Shown here piece after piece: positions 32,197-41,481 of a DNA stretch of 64,000 nt. Made by a program: the position numbers and the translations under genes. This stretch comes from JBIKWM01 sp044356305. GTDB taxonomy: Bacteria > Bacteroidota > Bacteroidia > UBA10329. The notes under the pieces are model-generated. The model saw only the letters and a program-made list of their open reading frames with translations, did no database searches and had not been told where the DNA came from. Numbering within the stretch: position 1 is the stretch's first letter; each line of letters starts with the position of its first letter. The DNA lies in assembly GCA_044356305.1 (NCBI GenBank), contig JBIKWM010000004.1, positions 1-64,000 on the forward strand, written 5' to 3'.

Positions 32197-34818
32197 TTAG
32201 AACCTGATCCCGACCCTCACTTTCACACCCCAGCCCTTTGCATTTCCGAGACCGGGCACATTGGGGTTATTCAGGTAGGTGAAACGCCTGATCACATCAA
32301 TACTGGCCACTTTGAAGATGTTCTCAATACCGATATTGGCCTCGACATACGGCATCCGCTCGAGGGTACCCGTGACCTGTTCCATCCGGGGTGTGCCATC
32401 AGCATTGTAAACCGCCTCACCATTATAGTCCATCACCTGACGGGTCGGGAATTTGAGCACATCTGGGTCATCGCTGGTCAAGCGGGGGTCATTCTGCACC
32501 GCCACATCACCCCATACAGCCTTGGCACCGGCCGTAAGGCGCAATTTCAGCTTTTTCAGGCCCGGTATGTAATCGAAAAAGAACCAATTGAAGTGGTGAT
32601 AATAGTCGAGCTGCACATAACGGTCGCTCACAAACTCGAACCAGTTCATGAGGTTAAAGGTGTTCAGATCCTGAAAGAAAGTCTGGTTGCCACGATGTAT
32701 GCTCATAATGGGGAATGCCACCTGCCCGAGCATGTACCCACCCTCAAGACGCATATCGCCATATCCGATGGGATTAATGTAGAAGCGCTTCTCAACTCGT
32801 AGACCGAACCGATGGAACTCATATCTGCTACGTAAAAGGCCTGGGATGTTGTAACTATAACTGAAATCGATGATCGGGTTCTTGTCGCGCATGGGCATCC
32901 GCTTGCTCCGACCCTCATAAAATCGGACATTTGGAGCATAGCGCAACCAAAGCCCCACCTCGTTGGTCGATATACGGCCACGGTCGGCCGACCCATTTGA
33001 TGGGCTGAAAGTCAGTGCCCCGGCCGCCAGGTTGTCGCGGTGTTCGGCAGTGAGGCCAAGAGTGAGGCCGAAGTACCATTCTTTGCTCCAACTCACGCGG
33101 TAGGAATCGAAATACATCATCAGATTCGATACGCCTGTGCGGAACGAGAGGAAAATGTTGTCATCTGATGCGATGAGCAGGTCCTGACCGGGCATCTTGA
33201 TGTCGCGCTGCCATTCCACATCAATCTGATGGTAGGGCCTCCGATTGAAGAACCATGTGAATCCCACGCCACCCTTCAGCCTCCGATCTATTCGCTTATC
33301 GAGGCCATAGGCGATGTACGTCTCGGCCTGAAACCTCCGGCTAAGCTTGTCGTTGGTTCGCAGGCCGGCGCGGAATCGCCATGTCTCCACCTGGTTGTAA
33401 CTCACCAGCGAATAGAGCGCCCCCACATCGACAGGGCCCAGGGTATAATAGCCCGACAGCAATGTGAACAGGATGTTCATTGCACGCCTGAAGGCCGGCA
33501 GTTCCTTTAACTGCTTGGTCATAGCATACACGCCCTTCTCGGTGACAGTGAGCGAGTCATGACGTTGCTCATTCCAGAACTCGCTGTTCTTGGTCTCGGC
33601 ATCGCCAAGTGTCACCATGTTGCCGCGCATCTGCAATACGCTGTCGGGTGCGGGCACATTCACCAGGATGTCGCGGTAAGAAGTAGTCTTCTTACCATAC
33701 ATGCCCATGGTGCTGTTGAGCAGGTTGTAGTCAATGGTGATGATATCCTTGACAAGATACCAACCCAGGCTGTCGCTATGCGCAAACTCCTGTTCTATCA
33801 ACAGATCACTGACAAAATTGATATTGGCGCTGCGCGTGATATTCATCTTAACCTTCTTCACCGCGTAGCTCGAATCGAGTGCTATCCACATATCGCCTCT
33901 GAAAGCGAGGTCGGCATCGGAACGCGGCATGAAGGCCAGTGTGACGCATTTAACACCATCAACTATGGTCGTATCCTTAATAAAGTACTTGTAAACATTG
34001 GGGGCGATGTTGGAAATCGGGCTTTTGAACTGTTTCTCCATCAGCAGGATACTGTTGTCATAGATATCAACATCCTGATAGATCTTCTCCATGAAGTAGG
34101 TGATTCCCTCCTCATCCATGAAATCCTTGAATCCTACAGTCTTAAGCCCATATCTCACCTCGCGCTTCAGGTCGGGGTCCTTGCGCAGGTATACACGGCT
34201 TTTGGTCTCGGTGAGGTAAAGCGGCAGGTAGGGTTTGCCATTGACCTCTGAAGTGTCAATGTAATCCCACATGAAAGTGAACTTCTTGAGGCTTTTCTGC
34301 TGCTTGAATTTATCCGTGATATTGTTCAGGTCTAGCTCAAGTTTCTCGTACTTATCAAATTGATAATGCGCGAAACCCTCCTTTCGGTTGCGGTCGCGGT
34401 GCTCAAGCACACGGTTAATAAGCTCCACGGCCGGATTGTCGCGATTCCGATACCGCCTGCCATCAGCTTTCACGGTCACCTCCTTCAGCTCAATCGATGC
34501 CGTTTCGAGTACAAAATCCACAACCTGAGCCTCGCCTTCAAGTACCCGTTTGGCTTGCGGCTTATAGCCAAGGAAAGAGGCCTGCACGGTGTCACTGCCC
34601 CATTTGGTGTCTAGCAGGTACTTGCCATCAAAACCCGTGGTGGTCCCAACATTCTTCCCTAAGAACGAGACGTTGACAAATGGCAATGGCTCTCCGGTGG
34701 CAGCATCGGTCACTTTGCCCCGCACACGGGTGCTGCGTTGGGCCGATACGGTGCCCGCGAAGAGTTGAAAAAGAATAATGAACAGGAGCAAAAGGCCCCA
34801 TCGCACGTTCAGCCTCAT
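32197..34818 (-). CDS. DUF5686 / carboxypeptidase-regulatory-like domain outer membrane protein
   Basis: An 873-residue outer-membrane protein. The signal peptide (to about residue 27, TVSAQ) is followed by a CarboxypepD_reg-like domain (VRGKVTDAATGEPLPFVNVS). The rest is the DUF5686 region, a long beta-barrel-like segment ending in an aromatic strand (KVRVGIRF). Proteins of this type are widespread in Bacteroidota and are presumed to be outer-membrane proteins, but their function is not established. Its ATG overlaps tatC's stop by ATGA, suggesting translational coupling with the Tat translocase component. Confidence 0.9.
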   Translation of the reverse strand: MRLNVRWGLLLLFIILFQLFAGTVSAQRSTRVRGKVTDAATGEPLPFVNVSFLGKNVGTTTGFDGKYLLDTKWGSDTVQASFLGYKPQAKRVLEGEAQVVDFVLETASIELKEVTVKADGRRYRNRDNPAVELINRVLEHRDRNRKEGFAHYQFDKYEKLELDLNNITDKFKQQKSLKKFTFMWDYIDTSEVNGKPYLPLYLTETKSRVYLRKDPDLKREVRYGLKTVGFKDFMDEEGITYFMEKIYQDVDIYDNSILLMEKQFKSPISNIAPNVYKYFIKDTTIVDGVKCVTLAFMPRSDADLAFRGDMWIALDSSYAVKKVKMNITRSANINFVSDLLIEQEFAHSDSLGWYLVKDIITIDYNLLNSTMGMYGKKTTSYRDILVNVPAPDSVLQMRGNMVTLGDAETKNSEFWNEQRHDSLTVTEKGVYAMTKQLKELPAFRRAMNILFTLLSGYYTLGPVDVGALYSLVSYNQVETWRFRAGLRTNDKLSRRFQAETYIAYGLDKRIDRRLKGGVGFTWFFNRRPYHQIDVEWQRDIKMPGQDLLIASDDNIFLSFRTGVSNLMMYFDSYRVSWSKEWYFGLTLGLTAEHRDNLAAGALTFSPSNGSADRGRISTNEVGLWLRYAPNVRFYEGRSKRMPMRDKNPIIDFSYSYNIPGLLRSRYEFHRFGLRVEKRFYINPIGYGDMRLEGGYMLGQVAFPIMSIHRGNQTFFQDLNTFNLMNWFEFVSDRYVQLDYYHHFNWFFFDYIPGLKKLKLRLTAGAKAVWGDVAVQNDPRLTSDDPDVLKFPTRQVMDYNGEAVYNADGTPRMEQVTGTLERMPYVEANIGIENIFKVASIDVIRRFTYLNNPNVPGLGNAKGWGVKVRVGIRF

Positions 34819-35648
34819 CCCCTCACCCGTTCCTTGTTCCGCACCACAAACACGCTCACAAATATGCTCAGCTCATAGAGGAGCATGAGAGGAAAAAACA
34901 CCAGGATCTGGCTGGCCACATCAGGCGGGGTTATCACTGCGGCAATGAAAAGAATAATCACAACAGCATGCTTGCGATAATTGCGCAGGAACTCAGGACT
35001 CACAACGCCTATCTTGGTAAGGAAGTACATCAGCACGGGCATCTCGAACATAAGGCCGCAGGCAAGGACCAACGTGGCCACTGTGCTGAAATATGAATCA
35101 AGATCGATCATGTTCTGTACCTGCCCGCTCACTTGATAGGTACCAAGGAAATTGACACTCATTGGTGTGATGAGGTAATAACCGAACAGCACCCCGAGCG
35201 TGAATAGAAACGAGACATAGAACACCATTCCTGTGGCATACTTGCGTTCCTCAGCGTGCAGGCCAGGGCTCACAAAACGCCATATCTCCCAGACAATATA
35301 AGGGAAAGCCATTACCAATCCCGTAAGGAAGGAAACCATCATGTGCGTGGTAAACTGGCCCGACATGCTAGTATTGATGAGCCCGAAAGGAATATCGCGG
35401 ATGCACATCAACTCGCTCAGCCCAAATCGGGAGGCGAGGTCGCAAAGTGCACGGTAAGTCCAGAAATCGGGGTTTTTGGGGCCCAGCAGAATGGTATCAA
35501 ACACAAAGTCCTTGGCAAAGAAAGCCGTTACCGCACCAAAAAAAATAACCACCACGCTACGCATGACATGCCAGCGCAGTGCCTCAAGGTGCTCAAGGAA
35601 AGACATCTCGGCCGCCTCTTGCAAGGGGCCATTGGGGTCAGCTGACAT
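34815..35648 (-). CDS. tatC: Sec-independent protein translocase subunit TatC
   Basis: A 277-residue inner-membrane protein with six predicted membrane helices. The N-terminal region EMSFLEHLEALRWHVMRS is the classical TatC start, and the FVSPGLHAEERKYA segment and ITPPDVASQ near the end are conserved. TatC recognises twin-arginine signal peptides of folded proteins. No tatA or tatB is adjacent. A TATCTTTG promoter box lies 10 nt upstream of the ATG. Its stop overlaps the DUF5686 start. Confidence 0.96.
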   Translation of the reverse strand: MSADPNGPLQEAAEMSFLEHLEALRWHVMRSVVVIFFGAVTAFFAKDFVFDTILLGPKNPDFWTYRALCDLASRFGLSELMCIRDIPFGLINTSMSGQFTTHMMVSFLTGLVMAFPYIVWEIWRFVSPGLHAEERKYATGMVFYVSFLFTLGVLFGYYLITPMSVNFLGTYQVSGQVQNMIDLDSYFSTVATLVLACGLMFEMPVLMYFLTKIGVVSPEFLRNYRKHAVVIILFIAAVITPPDVASQILVFFPLMLLYELSIFVSVFVVRNKERVRG

Positions 35649-35658
35649 ACAGGGGCCG

Positions 35659-35666
35659 CAAAGATA
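35659..35666 (-). promoter_or_regulatory. -7 promoter element (TATCTTTG) of tatC
   Basis: Exact TAnnTTTG match, 10 nt before the start codon, so a leader of only a few bases is predicted. Confidence 0.6.
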
Positions 35667-35727
35667 TGCCGTGCCACAGGCCCTTTCCGGTTCATCACTC
35701 TTTCATACATCAGACATTCACTGTCTA

Positions 35728-35735
35728 TAATTTAG
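35728..35735 (+). promoter_or_regulatory. -7-like element (TAATTTAG) of the PepSY-like gene
   Basis: One mismatch to TAnnTTTG. It ends four bases (CCGC) before the GTG start at 35740. Confidence 0.45.
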
Positions 35736-35739
35736 CCGC

Positions 35740-36144
35740 GTGAAAGGCGCGATACTCTGTTTCATTCTCCTCTGTTCGGCCGTTGGGGCCAATGCGCAGA
35801 GTGCAATGGACCGCGCCAAGACGCATTTTGCCCGCACCTATCCCAATCTGCGATATGAAGATGTGGTGGAAGAAGGCGGTTTTGTGATCGGATTCATAAA
35901 TACCGATGGTCTGCCTGGCGAGGCCGTTTATGGTGAAGATGGTGTGTGGCTTTATACCTCCGTTTCTATCAAAGATGTACCAGCTAACGTGCGCTCTGCT
36001 GCCACAAGGACATATCCAGGTGCACGTTTCACAGGATTTAAAAAGGTGACAAGGCAGGATGGCGTGATGTACAATCTTTACCTCGAGATGCGCGATGGCG
36101 GTGCCTTTGATATTTACTTGGACAGCTCAGGACGCGAGATCTGA
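35740..36144 (+). CDS. Small secreted PepSY-like domain protein (GTG start)
   Basis: A 134-residue exported protein. The signal peptide (KGAILCFILLCSAVGANA, cut before QS) begins directly after a GTG start codon; no ATG would give a signal peptide, so the GTG is assigned with good confidence. The mature part, with repeated beta-beta-alpha-like segments (YPNLRYEDVVEEGGFVI, YPGARFTGFKKV), resembles PepSY-like/DUF2874 periplasmic proteins, which are thought to be inhibitors or sensors. The promoter box lies 4 nt before the GTG. A weak hairpin with a T-run follows the stop. Confidence 0.78.
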   Translation: MKGAILCFILLCSAVGANAQSAMDRAKTHFARTYPNLRYEDVVEEGGFVIGFINTDGLPGEAVYGEDGVWLYTSVSIKDVPANVRSAATRTYPGARFTGFKKVTRQDGVMYNLYLEMRDGGAFDIYLDSSGREI

Positions 36145-36155
36145 GATTTTTTTTT
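36126..36155 (+). terminator. Weak terminator after the PepSY-like gene
   Basis: A 5-bp stem (CTCAG/CTGAG) spanning the stop codon, followed by nine consecutive T's (36147-36155). The U-tract is excellent but the stem is short. Confidence 0.4.
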
Positions 36156-36185
36156 CAATGTGTGTCTTATTGAGTGATAAGCGAT

Positions 36186-36193
36186 TACCTTTG
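36186..36193 (+). promoter_or_regulatory. -7 promoter element (TACCTTTG) of the RNA-binding protein gene
   Basis: Exact TAnnTTTG match. The ATG is 132 nt further on, giving the longest predicted 5' leader in this part of the window. Confidence 0.55.
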
Positions 36194-36325
36194 GCCTCAC
36201 TTAAAGCCCGATAGACCCGCAAGGCTCTTTTCCCAACTCCTTCCGAATCCACGTCTGTTCTGGGCTGCCATCCAACTTTCTGAAACTTTCAACCCAATCA
36301 TCATTTCTAATCAATTCACTTTTAC

Positions 36326-36640
36326 ATGAAGCTTTTTGTTGCCAATTTGAATTTCCGTTATCGCACGGAGGAACTTGCCGCCCAGTTTGCAAACTACGGC
36401 ACTGTTACCAATGCCAACATCGTTACCGATCGCGAGACCGGCCGCTCACGCGGATTCGGTTTTGTGGAGATGGAGAATGATGATGAGGCCCGTGCTGCCA
36501 TTGCTGCACTTAACGGTGCCGAAATCGGTGGTCGCCCAGTTGTGGTGAAAGAAGCCGAGGAGCGCGAGCGCAGGCCGATGGGTGCCGGAGGTGGTGGTGG
36601 CGGTAGCCGCCCTTCTTTCCGTAGGGAGCCACGTTACTGA
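36326..36640 (+). CDS. RRM-type RNA-binding protein, glycine-rich
   Basis: A 104-residue protein with one RNA recognition motif: RNP2 is LFVANL (residues 3-8) and RNP1 is RGFGFVEM (about 42-49). After the RRM come a charged linker and a glycine-rich Arg/Ser tail (GAGGGGGGSRPSFRR). Small proteins of this layout are widespread in Bacteroidota and resemble cold-shock glycine-rich RNA-binding proteins. The 130-nt leader invites autoregulation, as is common for such proteins, but no structure is proven. A strong terminator follows. Confidence 0.92.
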   Translation: MKLFVANLNFRYRTEELAAQFANYGTVTNANIVTDRETGRSRGFGFVEMENDDEARAAIAALNGAEIGGRPVVVKEAEERERRPMGAGGGGGGSRPSFRREPRY

Positions 36641-36665
36641 GAACCGAAATACCCAACCAGATACC

Positions 36666-36703
36666 AAGGCCCGGTGCGCAATGCGCATCGGGCCTTTTCT
36701 TTG
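36666..36703 (+). terminator. Intrinsic terminator of the RNA-binding protein gene, overlapping the next -7 box
   Basis: A stem of about 14 bp (AAGGCCCGGTGCGC/GCGCATCGGGCCTT) with a 3-nt loop, followed by TTTTCTTTG. The last eight bases (36696-36703) double as a -7-like box of the lipoprotein gene beginning at 36708. Confidence 0.85.
36696..36703 (+). promoter_or_regulatory. -7-like element (TTTCTTTG) embedded in a terminator T-tract
   Basis: TTTG preceded by TTTC, one mismatch to the TA part of the consensus. It ends four bases (CTTC) before the ATG at 36708. Confidence 0.4.
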
Positions 36704-36707
36704 CTTC

Positions 36708-37334
36708 ATGCACCGCTTATACGTCTCTGCGGCCATTATTGGCATGTGCACCCTTTCCTGCACCAAACCAGAAGGCCCGTGCGCCTTGCGCTGGACGGCC
36801 GATGCAGCTCAACTCAATACATCGATAAAGATTGAGAGCGGTGAGCTCATCCTATCCACCCAAATTGTGAGTGAGTCCGTAGCCGTACGGACGCTCTGCC
36901 TAGACACACTGCAAATAGGCAACTACAACATCGCATTTCGCGACCTCAGCACCGACCTCACCGATGGTCGGTGCGGAATCATGGTATATGACAACCATGA
37001 TGTCCCTATTGCAGGCGCTGTACTTCAACCCGGCCTTCTTCTTGCTTTCGTAAAAAACACCCCGACCGATGATGCGGTTGACTTCAGAACAGTTGAGGGC
37101 AATGCAGGGCTTTTCGCACTACAAGTGACCAATGATAGCCTCTACATCTCTGCAAGAGTCGGTCAAATCGTGTGTTCTGAATCATGCAATAAGCCGACAT
37201 CTTGCAAAATAGCGCTCTTTGTCGGGGCTGCGACTCCATTAGGCCACGGCAATGTAAGTGCCAGATTCTCTGAAGCGTCATTTGATGGCACCCGTTCATG
37301 GACCGATTCCTTCGACTGCAACAGTGTGTATTAA
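36708..37334 (+). CDS. Hypothetical lipoprotein
   Basis: A 208-residue protein with a leader (MHRLYVSAAIIGMCTLSC) ending in the lipobox LSC. The mature part is mostly beta-rich with six or more cysteines (notably CSESCNKPTSC near residue 174). No known domain is recognised. An earlier in-frame start would run through the terminator of the previous gene, so the ATG at 36708 is preferred. It converges with the FG-GAP gene across a bidirectional terminator. Confidence 0.7.
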   Translation: MHRLYVSAAIIGMCTLSCTKPEGPCALRWTADAAQLNTSIKIESGELILSTQIVSESVAVRTLCLDTLQIGNYNIAFRDLSTDLTDGRCGIMVYDNHDVPIAGAVLQPGLLLAFVKNTPTDDAVDFRTVEGNAGLFALQVTNDSLYISARVGQIVCSESCNKPTSCKIALFVGAATPLGHGNVSARFSEASFDGTRSWTDSFDCNSVY

Positions 37335-37364
37335 AAAAGCCCCACCCCAATTAGGGGCAGGGCT
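37332..37364. terminator. Bidirectional terminator between convergent genes
   Basis: AGCCCCACCCC pairs with GGGGCAGGGCT around a 5-nt loop. On the minus strand it is followed by a run of six T's (37338-37333), and on the plus strand by CTCTCTT, so it serves mainly the FG-GAP gene. Confidence 0.8.
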
Positions 37365-37388
37365 CTCTCTTCAATCATATCTGAACTA

Positions 37389-40217
37389 TCACTGAACCAC
37401 GATGCGCTGGGTGTAATGCCCGTTATCGGTTTTGATACGGAATGAGTACACGCCACTGGCCAGACCGCCCACATCAACACGGGCGGTGCCAGCAGTTAAA
37501 CGGCTCGACATCACCCTTTGGCCTGTGGAACTGTAAACATCCATATTGATATTCCCTTTCACTGAGGCAGGAAGTACAACATTCAAATTGTCTGTGGCAG
37601 GATTAGGGAACATTGTAGTTCCAAGCAGGTCACCTTCGGCTACACCTACAGTGCCCACAGTCACTGACACTTCAGTACGTGGGCTCACGCACACACGCTC
37701 TGGCGAGCTAACTTCCCAATCGTAGAAATAATAGTAGTAGTTATAAGTGTTGGCACCTGTCACGTTTGTTCCGGTTATTGATACCATACTGCCAACGCTG
37801 TAAGGGTAATTCATGGTTGCGTTAGGAGCATTCCTCCAAAGCTGAGGGTCGCCAACGGTGCGCAGGCTATAGCCCGTGCCAGGGTTGAGTGGGAAGTTCA
37901 AGTCGATACGCGATTCGCCATTAGGCACGTTCACCACCAACTCATTCAGCTGGGTGCCGCCATTGTCGTGCAAACGGATTGTTCGGTTGCCAGCACCGTT
38001 GGCGTACACTTTTACCGAATTGAGAGTGCTCTCCTCAAGCACATCAAATACCAGATAGAAACTGCTGTTGTTCTGGTAGGCACCAGTGCCGTTATTATCT
38101 GGACGGCCACCGTAAGAGGTAGCACCACCATAGATATATACTTCTTCTACATAGAAGAAATCCTGAGTGTTCACCACGGGTGTGGTGAAGTTGTTGCCAG
38201 TGCCAAGTACTGCCCCGCCCGTTGGCTGATTATACCAGTTAAGCACAGTGCCGGTTGCGCTGAGGTTAGCAGTACCTGCAACCGGAATGTAAACATCGTT
38301 GCTGGCCACAGCTGGGGCAGGGGAAGCAAGTTGAGTCACCGTAATAGGATCTGAGGTGAAAGAACCACATACGCCCTGAATAGTAACGGTGTAATCTCCA
38401 GGTTGGGTAGCATCGATGCTCTGCGAGGTGCCGCCACCTATACTCCACGAGTAGCCGGCAGCACTACTAGATGTGAGGGTCACACCAGATCCTTCGCAGA
38501 TCTCAAGGTCGCCTGACACAGTTACTGATGGAGTCTCATCGGGGGCTACGACTACCGGGAACATAGCGGAAGTGGCTGCGCAACCATTGGCAGCGGTTAG
38601 CTGAACCATGTAGTTACCAGTACTATTCACGTTGATGGATTGTGTGGTGGCATTATTGCTCCACAGGTATGTATAACCGACAGGAGCGTTGAGGGCCAAC
38701 GTCTGACCCGCGCAAAGGATACCGCCACCGTTGGCCGAGATGAATGCATCGGTAAGAGTGCACTGGTTCTCAATCACTGAAACAAACTGACCCGGTTCAA
38801 GGTCGTACAATTTCTGAACGATACCAGAAGGGAACCGGATCACTACCGAATCGACCGTAGCTACCTGACCCAGACCAAAATGTTGCGTAAGTGAGTTGAC
38901 AATACCGTAGCTCTCTCCCGCACGTACCTCGCGGACTTGCACACCGAGGTCAGAATATACCTTGATCTTAGAGCCAATTGCGTCCTTGTTGCTAACAGTA
39001 CCCTCAAGGTCAAATGCAATCCAATTATTATCGTTACCTGAATTGATCCAAAGTGCATCGGGTGTGTTACTCGGAGTGGTGTAGATTTCGGCATAACTTG
39101 CGTAGACATCCAGAAAACCATCGTGGTTCAGATCACCCACCGCAAATGATTCAATGATGTTGGCATCAAACGGATTGGTGACCTGACTGAAGGTATTGTT
39201 GCCGTTATTCCGGTAAACACGATGTGAATCGCCCGAAACGATTATGTCAAGGTAACCGTCATTATCCAAATCCTTAAAGATGCCCTGAATAGGAAATCCT
39301 ACCATGTTTGTGATACCGCTCGAAGCATAAATGTCAGTGTAGCTCTGATTGCCATTGTTGACAAGTAGCATTGCACTCACATCGTGGTTGGTAATGAATA
39401 TGTCGAGGTCGCCATCGTTATCAATGTCACCGAAGTCTGCCGTCCAGCTCTGAGCACCAAAGGCAAGACCGTAAGTGGCAGCACTCTCGGTGTAGGTGCC
39501 GTCCCCATTATTACGGAACAGAGTATTAATTCTCCGTGAATCTGTTGGACTGTTCACGCCTTGGCGGCAGTGGGCCACATACAGGTCCACATCACCGTCA
39601 TCATCAAAATCTGTCCACACGTTGCCGTAGTTGCCGCTGTTGCTGTTGGCATCGCCATTTGCAAATGGAGCAGTGTTCATTACATTGGTGTTATACACCA
39701 GGCTGCCTGCACCGTTGTTCATGAAAATCTTGCTCGGACCATCGTCATGGCAACCGAAGAAATCGAGCCAGCCATCATTGTTGATGTCGGAAAAGCTGCA
39801 GGCCTGCAGGAACATCTGGCTGTTGGCCAGATCGGTGGTAGTGTACACCGTACCAGCAGAATTGGCCCGTGAATAGTGCACATTATCATAGCTGCCACCG
39901 GCCACTACATCTGATTTGCCATTGTTATCAGCATCGCCAACAACAATACCCCATTGGCTCTCGCTAGAAACATTACCGACTGAGATGGCACTGAAAGTAC
40001 CGTTCATCTTCTGGTACTGGAAATTAAGTGTAATGCCCTGATTAAGGCGTATCAGGTCGTCCAATCGGTCGCCATCGACATCACCTATTGCCACCGTCAC
40101 ACCGCTGTAGTTGGGTGTGGTGAGGGCCGAGGAGCCGTTTGTGAATGCAATCTGTGCGTGGGCTGCACCGAGGCCGCCAAGCATACTGAAGAGCAAAGTC
40201 AGGTAGTTTTTTCTCAT
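37389..40217 (-). CDS. FG-GAP/ASPIC-UnbV repeat protein with T9SS type A sorting domain
   Basis: A 942-residue secreted protein. After a signal peptide (MRKNYLTLLFSMLGG ... AHA) come at least six FG-GAP/VCBS repeats with the calcium-binding pattern D-x-D-x-DG-x-x-D (GDVDGDRLDD, DINNDGWLDF, DFDDDGDVDL, DIDNDGDLDI, DLDNDGYLDI, DLNHDGFLDV). An ASPIC/UnbV domain (IGSKIKVYSDLG, FGLGQVATVDSVVIRFPSG) follows, then Ig-like repeats and a type A sorting domain (MFPNPATDNL ... RIVVQ). It is probably a cell-surface adhesin or glycan-binding protein. The ATG at 40217 is preferred to upstream codons. Confidence 0.92.
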   Translation of the reverse strand: MRKNYLTLLFSMLGGLGAAHAQIAFTNGSSALTTPNYSGVTVAIGDVDGDRLDDLIRLNQGITLNFQYQKMNGTFSAISVGNVSSESQWGIVVGDADNNGKSDVVAGGSYDNVHYSRANSAGTVYTTTDLANSQMFLQACSFSDINNDGWLDFFGCHDDGPSKIFMNNGAGSLVYNTNVMNTAPFANGDANSNSGNYGNVWTDFDDDGDVDLYVAHCRQGVNSPTDSRRINTLFRNNGDGTYTESAATYGLAFGAQSWTADFGDIDNDGDLDIFITNHDVSAMLLVNNGNQSYTDIYASSGITNMVGFPIQGIFKDLDNDGYLDIIVSGDSHRVYRNNGNNTFSQVTNPFDANIIESFAVGDLNHDGFLDVYASYAEIYTTPSNTPDALWINSGNDNNWIAFDLEGTVSNKDAIGSKIKVYSDLGVQVREVRAGESYGIVNSLTQHFGLGQVATVDSVVIRFPSGIVQKLYDLEPGQFVSVIENQCTLTDAFISANGGGILCAGQTLALNAPVGYTYLWSNNATTQSINVNSTGNYMVQLTAANGCAATSAMFPVVVAPDETPSVTVSGDLEICEGSGVTLTSSSAAGYSWSIGGGTSQSIDATQPGDYTVTIQGVCGSFTSDPITVTQLASPAPAVASNDVYIPVAGTANLSATGTVLNWYNQPTGGAVLGTGNNFTTPVVNTQDFFYVEEVYIYGGATSYGGRPDNNGTGAYQNNSSFYLVFDVLEESTLNSVKVYANGAGNRTIRLHDNGGTQLNELVVNVPNGESRIDLNFPLNPGTGYSLRTVGDPQLWRNAPNATMNYPYSVGSMVSITGTNVTGANTYNYYYYFYDWEVSSPERVCVSPRTEVSVTVGTVGVAEGDLLGTTMFPNPATDNLNVVLPASVKGNINMDVYSSTGQRVMSSRLTAGTARVDVGGLASGVYSFRIKTDNGHYTQRIVVQ

Positions 40218-40352
40218 GGATGGAGTGTTTCGGGCCTTTGGTTGAAAAGGCCGCGAAAGGTATACACGCCACACCCCTAAATCACCATACCTCAGTGCAT
40301 TAAGATATGATTATTGTCAATTGTCAAAAATAGAGCCGACCAGCATCCTTCT

Positions 40353-40766
40353 TTAACGCAAGAAAATACTAGAGTCATCCTTGAATGCTTTGAATTCCAG
40401 CGCATTGCCACTTGGATCAAGAAAGAACATGGTGGCCTGTTCGCCCACCTGCCCTTTGAATCTGATATACGGTTCGATAATGAACTGCACTTTGGCTGCG
40501 TTCAGCCTCGTAGCCATGCTCTCCCACTCGCTCATTTCCATGATAAGACCGAAATGACGCACAGGCACCTGTTTGCCATCAACTGAATTTGCTGAGGCAC
40601 GCTTTGTCTCGTCCGGACCGAGATGAGCCGAAATCTGATGACCGAAGAAATTGAAATCGACCCAACTCGGTGCTTCGCGGCCAATAGAACAGCCAAGAAC
40701 CTGAGAATAAAACCGCTTCGACTCTTCAATGTCATTGACGGGGAATGCAAGATGGAATGGGCGCAT
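40353..40766 (-). CDS. VOC family protein (glyoxalase/bleomycin-resistance fold)
   Basis: A 137-residue single VOC module pair. The start PFHLAFPVNDIEESKRFYSQ and the end FFLDPSGNALEFKAF carry the His and Glu metal ligands typical of the fold. VOC enzymes bind a divalent metal and carry out isomerisation, ring-cleavage or thiol additions; the substrate cannot be told. It is transcribed alone. Confidence 0.9.
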   Translation of the reverse strand: MRPFHLAFPVNDIEESKRFYSQVLGCSIGREAPSWVDFNFFGHQISAHLGPDETKRASANSVDGKQVPVRHFGLIMEMSEWESMATRLNAAKVQFIIEPYIRFKGQVGEQATMFFLDPSGNALEFKAFKDDSSIFLR

Positions 40767-40850
40767 GGTGTTTTGGACTCTGTTTGCAGTTTAACGCCTA
40801 ATCATGCACGAAAGGTTATTCATCTTTTTATGTATCATGGAATAATACAT

Positions 40851-40882
40851 AAAAGGAAAGACTCCTTAACAGGAGTCTTTCC
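40851..40882 (-). terminator. Intrinsic terminator of the small secreted protein gene
   Basis: Perfect inverted repeat GGAAAGACTCCT/AGGAGTCTTTCC with a 4-nt loop. On the minus strand it is followed by TTTT. Confidence 0.8.
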
Positions 40883-40900
40883 TCACAAAGCGTCACACAC

Positions 40901-41314
40901 TTACTCTGTGCGGAGGCGCATGACAAGAACTTCCTCGCGGCCGCTGTTTGAAACGACAGTCAACTTCTCTTCGGCAATAGTCTTCTTGGTTTTTGGGGCA
41001 TCTACAACAATGGTGAGGAGATGGTGATTACCAGGATCCAAAGCAGTTGTAATGGGATTGAGAACACGGACTCCAGAGGTTGTTACAATGGCATTGACAT
41101 TAAGGGCTTCAGTGCCAACACTCATCACTTTCACATGCAGGGTATCCGTGGAGCCTTTTTTCATAACCGCATCGTGCAGATAGAGGTTGAGTAGTGACCT
41201 TGGGCCAGTTGGAGCTGCAAAAGCCATCAGACCTCCTTTTTTCACTCCGGAAATCTGCGCTTGGGTGACCAAGGCTGCGCCCATCAGGGCTGCGGTTATC
41301 AGAATGCGAATCAT
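40901..41314 (-). CDS. Hypothetical secreted protein
   Basis: A 137-residue exported protein; the signal peptide (IRILITAALMGAALVTQA) ends before QI. The mature part looks like a single immunoglobulin-like beta domain (DTLHVKVMSVGTEALNVNA, NHHLLTIVVDAPKTKKT). No known family is assigned. The start at the ATG 41314 gives a proper signal peptide. A strong terminator follows 18 bp after the stop. Confidence 0.65.
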   Translation of the reverse strand: MIRILITAALMGAALVTQAQISGVKKGGLMAFAAPTGPRSLLNLYLHDAVMKKGSTDTLHVKVMSVGTEALNVNAIVTTSGVRVLNPITTALDPGNHHLLTIVVDAPKTKKTIAEEKLTVVSNSGREEVLVMRLRTE

Positions 41315-41481
41315 GGTTTCTAAGAATTGGTTTTGAATGGCGCATGACCAATGGCGTGCCAATCTTACCTATCCATCTAACACTTTCAGAATAAACACTT
41401 GATAATCTATACAATAAAATTGATGATCAATACAGCTGTTGGCTTATTCGGCCAAAGCCATTACTCGCTCCGTTTACCTTC

